This document shows, piece after piece, positions 33,268 through 42,597 of a stretch of 45,958 nucleotides of DNA (the stretch's first letter is position 1; each line of letters begins with the position of its first letter). The notes beneath the pieces are model-generated. The model did no database searches and was not told the origin of the DNA. It saw only the letters and a list, made by a program, of their open reading frames with translations. Position numbers and translations under genes: made by a program. Source of the DNA: Hypsibius dujardini. Its lineage: Eukaryota; Tardigrada; Eutardigrada; Parachela; Hypsibiidae. Location of the stretch: assembly GCA_001579985.1 (NCBI GenBank), contig LRSR01008198.1, positions 1 through 45,958 on the forward strand, read 5' to 3'.

Positions 33268-36200
33268 TCACACGTCTTCCAGTACGGATGACTTCCGCTT
33301 GGCCCCACTGGCAACAACATGGCACACTTCCACATCCACGCCGATATCCATCAAAAAGTCAATCCAAATCGATTGCTTATGCGAAAGACGATCGTTGGGT
33401 CCCTTCACCTCCACCACCTTCAGCGCCTTTGTCACCGGGTTCCACAGCGTTAAATCTGGGAAGCCCGCCCGCACAGCCGCAAAATCGTTGGCGTAGCGGT
33501 GGACGATTCGCGCCAGCTGTCGCGGTTGGAAACAGTGCAGCAATCCGGATAAATATTCACAAGACGGAATCAAATCCCAGCTGACAACGGGAGTGTGAAC
33601 ACCGTTCTGCTCGTTCCATACTGCAAGGCAAGCAGCGGCGCTGTCGGCGATCGACTGTCCAGTTATGGTCTCAATTTTTGCTTCGATCGCCGTCTTTCGT
33701 GATGTATGGAAGGTCGGGCAGGTGAGATCAAGCGGGGCAGTTTGGTACTTGGAGCGAAAGACATTGGCTATGGGCTGTTCGTAGATGATGTCCCAGCAGA
33801 GAAGACCGAAAAGGCTGGTAAACAGCGAACCCTCAGCGTGCACGCCTACAAAGACAAGACGCGTCGGGGAAAATATCGAAACAAATTAACACAAGCTTGG
33901 CCTCACCTTGTGAAAAGCCAGCTTCCAGGTAGTGAGTTAAGGCTAGCTCTTCGACTCGCGATGCACTATCTTGCTGCATAAACATTGCATGAAACCCCGA
34001 TCTGCCGCTCTGTTCAGTGGGACACAGTTTCCCGCGGATTTCCACCACGACCGGTTCTCTCACCGTCCAAGACGTCTCCTGACAGGTTATCTGCTTGCGG
34101 GTCGGAGCGGTCAAACGATTCGATATCCTCCTCAGTCGGTCGCAAAGCTCAAGCCGGTGTTGTGGTCGGACAAGGTGATCGCGGATACCGCGCAGCAGCA
34201 GTTTGGCAGCAGCGTCCAGGCGTTTGTCCACCCGGATTAGGAGGATGGTCAGTCGATTGAACCAGTCGCCGCGATGATGTGGCACATACGTGGTCTGTTC
34301 GAGGAGTTGCATGTAGCCGTTGATAGCGTCGCTTTTTTCGTCTAAGCGCTCCAGTGCTTCGAGGCCCCTTTCCATAACTTTGGTGTACAGGTAGCCGCTG
34401 GAGAACTTTCTCTGGTAAGGAGGTAAGCTAGAAATTTTAGCTGTTAATCCTTTGTCTTCGACTATGGTCTCCCAAGCTGGCAGTGCCTGAATGAGTAAAT
34501 AAAGCAATTGTCAATAAGTGCGAGTACATGCTCAAGTAATGGTGATGGCATGAGGACGGAGACTACGGTACTTCACGAACCTTTAGATAAATGGATTTGA
34601 CGTCCGGGAATCTTCTTTCTTCGAATGAGAGGGTTGCGTCTTCCAGCATCCCCCTGGCGATTTCGAGCCGCTTCAATTCATCAAGCGACGAGAAGAGAGA
34701 GTGATCGAACAACACTTCGCAAACGGGGAACTTGACTACACCCATGTTCAGCTGCAGCAAGCCGAAAATAGGGTTCTCTCCGATCGGACTGGAGAATCCG
34801 GCGGTGAGCTGGAACAGCGAGAGCACTCGCATAAAGATTTCCTTCTCGGCGTTTCGGACCCTGAAAGAAGAAGAATATGCACAAGTATGGCGAAAAAGGG
34901 CATTGAAAATGTTTGTAAAATCAAGAAGTTAATCAGGTGGATGCACCAGAAGTCGTGATACAGTACAAATTAGCACTAACGTTAAAGCTGAAGCTGGCTG
35001 AAAACTGAGTATCAAAATGCAGGAAGTCTTATTCAAACTCCTCGACCACCAAGTTTGTGGATGTAGTTTGCAGTCAGTCTGTAGTTTGGTTTATTAGCCC
35101 GAAAGAAAAGCGGAAGAAAAGTGTGGGAGTTCGCTGATACCGACTTTTACGAGCACACTACTACACACTTGGCGAACCCTTGCGCTAACCGAGTTGAGCC
35201 ATTACATTTGTTCTACTCGTCGTTCATAGCTGCGAGTTAAAGTGCTTAACTCGGTCAGCGCAAGATTTTTGCCACGTGTGTACTCATACTCATCATACTC
35301 GTACCGCAGTATGATACTCATACTCGTACATGAAATCAGCTGTTGCGATTGCAAGCACTTGTAAAACCACAACAGAAAGTCCCACTTATCCAAATTATCA
35401 TCAAAGATCCCTGTTAAACCACAATGTCCGCAGCCGCCACCAAATTCGCCAAGATCCTACCGTACTGCAATCTCGGTCGGATGAAATACGACAAAGCCCT
35501 CACCCTGCAGGAATCTCTCGTACAGCGGCAACTTTCCTTCTCGCGCAATACAACTGGTGATTCTCCCGATAACCCGCTGTCAAGCCCCGACATCCTCCTC
35601 ATTGTCGAACACGAACCCGTGTATACCGTCGGCATCCGCAGCAACGAATTCACCGAGATAGATTCCGCCGTACTGCAGGCGAAAGGTGCAGATTTCCATC
35701 GGACTAACCGCGGCGGGTTGATCACGTTCCATGGACCAGGCCAGCTCGTCGCCTACCCCATCCTGAATTTGCAACGCTACAAGCCTAGCATCCGTTGGTA
35801 AGCTCAGTAATCAACATTCAGTGAAACTCTGAGATATCAGTGTCGGATGTTAAATGAACGAAGAAATGTGCGAAAAGACTAGCTAACCATTCAATCAATC
35901 AACTCACTGCATCCATCAGAAAACGACGTTTCTTAGCATGTTTTAATCTGCCTGCCGCTCACAAACTTCACATTGTTTTAGGTACGTCTGTCAGCTGGAA
36001 GAAGTTCTCATCCGGACATGTCGGCATTTCGGCGTGGAAAGCGGCCGGACAGAAAACACCGGCATCTGGGTGGAGCGCGGAAAAATCGCGGCGATCGGAC
36101 TGAACTGCAAAAAGTACATCACCTCGCACGGATTGGCCTTGAACTGTGATACGGATTTAGCCTGGTTCGACGGGATTGTCCCGTGTGGGTTGCCGGGGTT

Positions 36201-37595
36201 GGGTGTCACGTCGTTGAGCCGCGAGTTGGGCAGGACGATCGGAATGGCGCAAGTTTTGCCGATTTTTCTACAGAAATTTGTAGAGGTTTTTGATCTGGCC
36301 GATGTCCACGAAGTATCCCGCGACGAGGTGTCGCGACCAATGGAGAGAGTGCTTGCCGTTGAAAGATAAATTGGGCTGACAGCGTGCATGATAGAGTTGA
36401 AACTGCCATTTCTGATTGTCACTAAAATAGTATCGAACAATCGCTACCGTAACTCTTCTATCGCAATTTTCAACAATTAGCATTTTTTTTGTCCCATCCT
36501 ATAAGCTCACAGACAAATTTTAGCTAATGTCTTGACCAAGCTGAGTAAGTTGCCACTTGCCGGCTCGATGCTCAGATTACTTCAAGTCTCCTACAGTTGT
36601 TCCCAAGTTTATTCCCCAGGTTTATATACACATAAGTGTATTTGTCCCCTATTCCTTCATCTTGAATGCCCATCAATCACTGAACCAAGGCAAAAGTCCA
36701 TCGTTCAATTAAGTCGTCGAGCATCCGAACGGTTGATTGAACGACTGTCGAATCGGTAGTCCAATTCTTGTTGCTTGATTGATAACTTTGCCTGGTTGTG
36801 GCATACCAAATCAATTAATCAATCGCCTTACAGACCCGATAAAATACCTGTAAACTTTCCCCAGCAATTTGACCGCCGCATTCTTGACAATCTTCCCCAA
36901 TGGCAAACCGAACGGAGTCCGCTGCTCCCGTACTTTCTTCAGCGTCAACACCAACAATTCTTTCTTGGAGGGATTCCCGACGCCGATCCGAAACTGCTTC
37001 GCCAGTTCCTTCATCTGCGGCAACGACAACATCCCCAAAATCTCCTCCAATTCCATCTCCGGGATATGACTTTCCAAGAAGGATCCGCGACACAATTCAT
37101 CCAGCAGCCCATCCACAGCGGCCGCATCGCCAAATTCTTTGTCGTAGCGAATTTTCTCTCGTTTTAGCCAGACATGCTGAAGCCATTGACAAACTTATTA
37201 ATCAACTGAACGGTCAACCAATGAAGTGATGGCTCAGTGATAAGCATTTAATAGATCAATCAACTGAACGGTCAACCAATGAAGTGATGGCTCAGTGATT
37301 AGCATTTAATAGATCAATCAACCACACAAACCTTGCGAAGAAACAGCCTGACGTACAGCCGCTGCGCCGAAGTCTGCAGCTTTTCAAACCGCTGCAGCAC
37401 GACTTCGCACAGTGGATCCTCGAAGATCAAAGTATTTAGGCTAGAGTCCTCGCTAATGGAGCGCACAATGAACCGGAAGCTCTCGAGGTAGTACGGCACG
37501 ACGGTCGATTCATCAACAATCTCAACGTTTTTACTGCTTCTTTCAACCTCCTCCTCTTCACCAGATTCAATGGCAGCTGTAAACACTTCAGCCAT
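33268..37595 (-). CDS. FAN1: FAN1-type structure-specific nuclease (VRR-NUC), short N-terminus
   Basis: Five exons (37595-37332, 37176-36848, 34860-34581, 34486-33907, 33845-33268) join at phases 0, 2, 0 and 1 into 676 residues. FAN1 is a nuclear 5' flap endo/exonuclease that unhooks DNA interstrand crosslinks. Recognisable parts in order are VPYYLESFRFIV and SAQRLYVRLFLRK (exon 1), a SAP-like helix-extended segment (exon 2), FMRVLSLFQLTAGFSS (exon 3), the TPR-like region with YLYTKVMERGLEALERL (exon 4), and the C-terminal VRR-NUC nuclease with GFPDLTLW, VVEVKGPNDRLSHKQ and VEVCHVVASGAK. The catalytic Asp and the E-x-K pair are present. Vertebrate FAN1 is about 1017 residues with an N-terminal UBZ finger; here an in-frame TAA lies immediately before the ATG, so the UBZ region is missing unless a distant upstream exon exists. 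Intron 2 contains the LIPT2 gene on the opposite strand. Confidence 0.93.
35163..35282. mobile_element. Inverted-repeat MITE-like element, family A copy 1
   Basis: About 120 bp. One end reads cttgcgctaaccgagttgag-like sequence and the other tcggtcagcgcaagattttt followed by gccacgtgtg. It lies in FAN1 intron 2, about 140 bp upstream of the LIPT2 start codon. Confidence 0.82.
35424..36369 (+). CDS. LIPT2: Lipoyl(octanoyl) transferase, mitochondrial (LipB/LIPT2)
   Basis: Two exons, 35424-35797 and 35982-36369, join at phase 2 (TG|G TAC) into 253 residues. The enzyme moves octanoate from acyl carrier protein to the lipoyl domain of the glycine cleavage H protein in mitochondria, the first step of lipoate synthesis. 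The family motifs are all present: LLIVEHEPVYTVGIRS, the signature RGGLITFHGPGQLVAYPI, GIWVERGKIAAIGLNCK with the catalytic lysine in KIAAIG, HGLALNCDTDL, and IVPCGLPGLGVTSLSREL with the catalytic Cys in PCG. The N-terminus is short and basic (MSAAATKFAKIL), compatible with a weak targeting signal. The whole gene sits inside FAN1 intron 2 on the opposite strand. Confidence 0.96.
36370..36847. other. Remainder of FAN1 intron 2 downstream of LIPT2
   Basis: Contains the LIPT2 3' UTR and some AATC/TTGA-type short runs near 36690-36830. No further gene is seen. Confidence 0.5.
37200..37315. repeat. 58-bp tandem duplication in FAN1 intron 1
   Basis: Two adjacent 58-bp units (aatcaactgaacggtcaacc ...) that differ by a single base (gataag versus gattag). 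The duplication fills most of the intron and must be recent. Confidence 0.93.
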
Positions 37596-37748
37596 TTATG
37601 TCTCATCGATTTTTATAGCAGAACTGACAGCGCATGGAGTTGTCAAAATACAAGGATAAAAGAAGGTGGTCTGTTTGGGTCGCCAAAGAAAATGTACGAA
37701 GCGGCATGGCATGCGATAACCGTATCTATGGTGAGCCGCACAGACCAA

Positions 37749-38338
37749 TTACCGGCAAAAGCAGTTGTTCGACGGGTCACGGATATTGGACCATACGTAA
37801 CATTTGGAGCACTCACCCATGAAACGCTGACAGTTGTTATTTTCGTTTTTACAACTACATGTTGATTTTTCCAAGTTTAACTTGCACCGATCGGAAGAAC
37901 GGGTGTCGAGATTACTGCAACAGTGTAGTACGTGTGCAGTAGTCAGTGTGAATACGATCTGATTGCATTGTAATTTGACCGATCGGAAATAGACCAGACT
38001 GCACACACACTCACACAGGCATATCTATCTCTATCGTCCGAACGAGGTCCCTGCTTCGACGCATGCGTTCTTGCCTCAACTCAGCTTTTCCGGCGGTTCT
38101 ACTTTGCTCAGAATGTTCGTCACAATTGTCGTACCGGAGGACGCGAAATAACACGGATTACTCGCAACACGTCAGGCAGTTGAGTGTCTGTCACAATTTC
38201 CCGCAAAAAAACACAGCGGCCGGTGCGTTTCTGACAGAATTTTACCTTTTTTTCCTCTGAGAACATTTCGGCGCTGGCGCTTGCCAAAAGCGCGCAGCAA
38301 CTAATTATTTTTATAGTCGATGAATGTCGCTCCCACAT
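37749..38338 (-). CDS. Possible small secreted Cys-rich protein
   Basis: A candidate first exon, 38338-38246, starts MWERHSSTIKIISCCALL, runs through ASASAEMFSEEKK and ends at a gtaaaa donor. It has the shape of a signal peptide cut after ASA. A second open segment, about 37938-37749, is rich in cysteines: HCCSNLDTRSSDRCKLN, STCSCKNENNNC, QRFMGECSKCYVW and NNCFCR then TAA. A phase-0 join at the weak acceptor aatcag (about 37942) would give a protein of roughly 95 residues. The donor gtgagt after FMG is an alternative. The splice model is speculative and no family is recognised. Confidence 0.33.
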
Positions 38339-38623
38339 CACCGGAAGCCATGTCGCCGTCGTTTAACTGCCCTATACAGTCATCGCCGTATCACGGAGAA
38401 AAGCATTTGCGGTAACATCTGCACTTGAACAATGAAAGACTCCGGGTAGGCCGCTGCTTCGGGCTAGCCCCGAAGCTACGTGTAAGAACTTCAAACTCAA
38501 TATTTCTTCGTTTTTTCGACGTTCGTCCGTGATTAGTCTGTGATTAATCTATACCTTTCTTTATTACAGCGTGCGTGAATTTCAATAACTGCGGCAGTAT
38601 TAGTCGCACGTAGCCAGGGCGAA
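38339..38623. other. Upstream region of the fuseless-like gene
   Basis: Only promoter or 5' UTR sequence is expected here. No other feature is supported. Confidence 0.4.
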
Positions 38624-39157
38624 ATGGCGTGCGTAATGCCGGTGTGGTTGCGGAAGACCCTCGACTGGTTGCTCAAGATCCTGGACGCGCTGCTTTCCAT
38701 CTGTATACTTGCTCCACTGGTGGTGGCGTACTGGCGAGGGACCTTCATCCTGCTGGAGTTTTACGTGATCCCGGGCAAGGAGTACCGGGTCGTCAGCTTA
38801 CTGACGTCCTTCATCATCGGAGTTGTGGGCGGTGTGCTGTTCATCTACCTGCAGGATGTATTTAAGGACTACGCTCACAACACGCCATCCCCGATTGCGG
38901 AAATTATGTTGAAACGGGTCTACGCTTACGTCTACGGACTAGTTGTAGTGAACCACTGGCGTGGTGAGTAAATAAAGACCTTATTTACTCCAAGCGGTCG
39001 GGGTTACCTTCAGCGATAAGACGGCCATTTCGTACATACATAATTCGCGGCCAAATTTGTTCACGGCTTAGATTACGGGTTCCCTCGCGACACTATTTGT
39101 ATTGCGCAAACTGCAGAAATTATCTACTGAAGGCTCCGGTGCAGAGACAGGCAGGCA

Positions 39158-39188
<31 letters not shown>

Positions 39189-39267
39189 CAGACACAGACA
39201 GACAAACAAACAGACAGACAAACAGACAGACAAACAGACAAACAAACAGACAGTCAGACAGACAGAT

Positions 39268-39302
<35 letters not shown>

Positions 39303-41668
39303 ATGATGAAAAAATTCCTGTACAGAAACACAGAGTTTACAACCAGTACAAAGCCAGACGACCAGCTTACAGCCGTTTAGATAAAAAATTCGATGGACCA
39401 TGCTGTTTCACGGATCCTAATAATAACTCACGCATTTTTTAACCATTTTAGCTGTGTGGGACGTTTTGGATGATTGCACGGGATTTGATTTCAACAGCGG
39501 AGTCTTTGTATTCTTAACCGGAGTTTTGGTTCTAATGGCTTTGAGGTGCTTCCGTAATTCCCTCTCGCCACCTGTGGTTGCAGCCGCAGACCTAAGCGAT
39601 GAGTTCTTCACGATTAAGACTCGATTCCGTGTTCCGGTATGCAGTGTACACACATAGCCTGCCAGTGCACAGAAATGCCGGTAACACTTTGTGCTTCTCC
39701 TTAATTTAGCGATCCAAACGTGTGCTGTTCTTCTTGGACGCTCTTTTCGGTGTGCTGGTTCCCGGGTCGATGATTGTGTTCGTCGTTCGCGGATTTTGGT
39801 ACATGCTCAACTACCTGCTGCAGTTCCCTCGCTTCGCGTGGTGGCTGCCCGTACATTCCGCCTTCACCTCTTACGGGCTTGGCATTGTCTTAGTTTTTGC
39901 GTCGCTGTTGCTGCAACGTCCTGCGGCCTGGGTGTCCCGTCGCCTGGAAGTGCGAAATCACTGGATCTTGAAGATTGTCTTTGAAGATCTCTTCATGTTG
40001 CTAGCCACGGTCGCCGGCATCAATATTTGGCGCGGCGCCTGGGGCGTATATGATGAATACGTCTTTAAGGGCCATAACGACTCCCAGGGCATCGACGACG
40101 GTGGGTTCCTCAGTGCGTGGACTTGCCACATTCTGGGAATGGGAGGACTGATGCTGATGTTCCATGCCAGTAGCGCATTGGTGAAGAGCTTCGAAATTGA
40201 CGGGGAATATCCGAATGGAGAAGGGTGCTTCCTGCCGGCGAGCAGCCTGACGATGTTCAAACACCATATGGGGGTACGTAGAGTATACACACGCGGCAAA
40301 AATCTTGCGCTAACCGAGTTAAGCCATTACATTCATTTGACGCATGGCTGTTGTACACAGTCCCGAGTTAAAGTGCTTAATTCAGTCAACGCAAGGTTTT
40401 TGCCACGTGTGCACAGTAGTAAAGAGCCGGTCACGGAGATCGTGGATGCACCGCGCGGAAACTTATTTTTGAGATTAACTTCCTCGACAAGCTGCTCTGT
40501 CCCCTCTAGCAGTGCGAAAGTAGCTCACCACTCATTCGACAGAGAATTTTCTCCTCTTTCGTTTTATCGTAAGAGATCTGCATTAGTTTGGGTTTGTTTG
40601 TGTTTGTTCCATCTTCTCCGGGAAGCACCAAATCGGCATTTTGTCCCTGTCAATCCGCAACAGTTATCGAAAATCGAACAGATCAATGCTTCTCATCGTT
40701 TCTCAAAGGTGCTCAAATGTAAAGAGCTTTGAAATTCTTTTGGCCAATTGATTATTTAGAACAGAGTTTAAATTTACTGATCACAATTTTACCTCTGAAG
40801 ACCCTCGCGGATCAAAGAGAAGAATAGGATCACGCGCTGAGGAATTTTCAGGGAGGAGAACTTCCCCATACTCCATCTTCAACTCTTCTCTGATTCCCAG
40901 TTTGATGAAATTAAAGCTTTCTACCAATTTAGCTTGGCTGCTTTAAAAGACTAATTGACACACTTTGTCGAATGGCAAAATAACAAAAACTGAAAAAGTT
41001 ATGGAAGAAATAGCGCGTCTCATTCAGGCGGAAAAGCATCCGGGATATCGCTGTTTTCTGATCATCGGCGAGTTTGGCCTGTGAACACGCGATTGATTGT
41101 TAGATTGAAGAGTTTTTTATATTTTCGTATAGGGAACTAGAATATCTAGCTTTTAGCGTTTAAGGTCTGAATTTTTTTTTCGACCTGAGGAAAGTGGGAA
41201 TTGGTAGAACTTAGTCTCAAAAATAAGGTTTCACCAAATACAAATATACTGTTTCTGCATATATATTTAACTTATATTTATAATAACACCAAATATGAAT
41301 ATAGGTTATTGTAAACTTTAGCGCTCTGAAGCTGGGGCGTGCAAGGTTTCGTGTAAAAGTTTAAGCAGCCTGAACTTTTACATGAAACCTCACCTAAATT
41401 GACAGCCTTCTGGGGCTGATGATGGTTTTTATCTTTTTAGCAAACGCACCGACAGCAAATTATAGTCGGCAAAGAAACGGCCCGCCGACTCGCGCCAACA
41501 GCGGAACAGGAAGACCTTATAATACATGCCGGCGACGCAGGTCCCATCCAGTTAGAACATGTCTACAACGGGGGATCCTCGAGGAAGAACTACGACGACG
41601 AGGACGGAAGAGATCTGAATGAATGGAAAGCGAAAGTAGAGCACGAACGACGCAAGAGTTCAGTCTGA
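38624..41668 (+). CDS. Fuseless-like multipass membrane protein
   Basis: Four exons, 38624-38963, 39452-39636, 39710-40273 and 41441-41668, join at phases 1, 0 and 0 into 438 residues. I count about eight membrane helices: ALLSICILAPLVVAYW, LLTSFIIGVVGGVLFIYL, VYAYVYGLVVV, VFVFLTGVLVLMAL, LDALFGVLVPGSMIVFVV, SYGLGIVLVFASLLL, EDLFMLLATVAGI and HILGMGGLMLMF. The helix count and the VVNHWRAVWDVLDD element fit the Fuseless family (Drosophila fusl, needed for presynaptic calcium-channel function), but this is recalled family character, not an alignment. The two halves resemble each other (see findings). The C-terminal exon is hydrophilic, with NYDDEDGRDLNEWKAKVE, and is probably cytoplasmic. Intron 3 (1167 bp) contains a family A element and a hairpin. 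Confidence 0.66.
39160..39302. repeat. CAGA microsatellite (fuseless-like intron 1)
   Basis: About 140 bp of caga and caaa units inside the first intron. Apparent open frames are artefacts. Confidence 0.92.
40286..40412. mobile_element. Inverted-repeat MITE-like element, family A copy 2
   Basis: The left end reads cacacgcggcaaaaatcttg then cgctaaccgagttaagcc; the right end is its reverse complement, finishing aaggtttttgccacgtgtg. It starts 13 bases after the exon 3 donor, in fuseless-like intron 3. The terminal repeat is about 40 bp and the element 127 bp. Confidence 0.9.
41344..41390. other. Intronic hairpin, 18-bp stem
   Basis: aggtttcgtgtaaaagtt and aacttttacatgaaacct pair over 18 bases with one G-T wobble, with an 11-base loop. 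Outer bases (gaagctg ... cagccttc) allow a looser extension. It sits shortly before the last exon of the fuseless-like gene. Confidence 0.6.
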
Positions 41669-42597
41669 CAGAACCCGCAGCATTTTCGAGCGACTTCTCC
41701 TTGAACTTGAAATAGAGCTTATATATACTTATAGTAGACTGACTGTTTTAAAGGTCGCGTTGTGGTCCGTATTACCCTTAGTTCATGTTGCATGCCCGTT
41801 CTTCGACCTTCCCAAAACATTCCACTTATCCATAATCAAGTACCGTATCGCGCATGTTTGCAGCACCGTGCACACAAACTGCGGATTAATTCGCCGGGTT
41901 GAATCGACGATCACAGAAAAATAATTGGCGATTTTGACTGTAACCCTCTCAACTGAATTCACGTTTTCAGCAGTTATCGGATTAGATTTTTAGTTTGCCT
42001 ATATTTGAGGAACGCCAGTTATGATGCGGGACTGTCGACCAGACAGACCGGAACAGGCCATGTATAACAGAAGTGGTAACATTCAGTCAACGACAAGATT
42101 GAGAACACTGGAGGGTCCGGGGAATGGACAAAAGGGGCGGGGTCAGGGGTGGTTTTTAAACAATCGAACAATCAACCACCTGACCACCCCCTGATCCGCC
42201 CCTTTTGCCCATACCCTGGACCCTCCAGTGTACTCAGTCTTGTCGTTGATTGTACAGTGTGATATTTATGAGCGAATGCTTTTGACAAAATATACAAAGA
42301 CAGTTGTCGTAAGCACTTTGGTACCAACTATCGAATTACTCTCTCGTTAAACATTGAACATCACCAATAAAAACAAACCACAAGCGTGATAGAAAACCTT
42401 GATACAGTAACGTAAACGACATCATGACTGGACGGCCCGGCAAGCAATTATCCGTTAAAAACCTTAAATACGCGCCAGGACAGATGAGAACAGGACCACC
42501 TCTCGTACGCCAATCCACTACACACCGGGGGGAGAAAGGGGGGAATGAAACGATCATAATCGGGGAAATTTTCACAGTTGGTGCCAGAAGTTATGCG
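41669..42597. other. Convergent spacer between the fuseless-like and GILT genes
   Basis: Both genes end toward this spacer. It contains family B copy 2 (42084-42256). A minus-strand open frame at 42336-42575 has no family look and is not called. Confidence 0.5.
42084..42256. mobile_element. Inverted-repeat MITE-like element, family B copy 2
   Basis: Same structure as 17724-17897: cagtcaacgacaagattgag at the left, its complement at the right, and the tggagggtccgggg/aaaaggggcgggg inner arms. The two copies are close to identical outside a few substitutions, and the flanks are unrelated. Confidence 0.9.

Noticed and set aside
38063-38260. Plus-strand 65-codon frame
   Set aside because: It has no family look and overlaps the better signal-peptide-like exon on the other strand.
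42336-42575. 79-codon minus-strand frame in the fuseless/GILT spacer
   Set aside because: No family resemblance; the GILT protein ends properly at 42598 through its short last exon.
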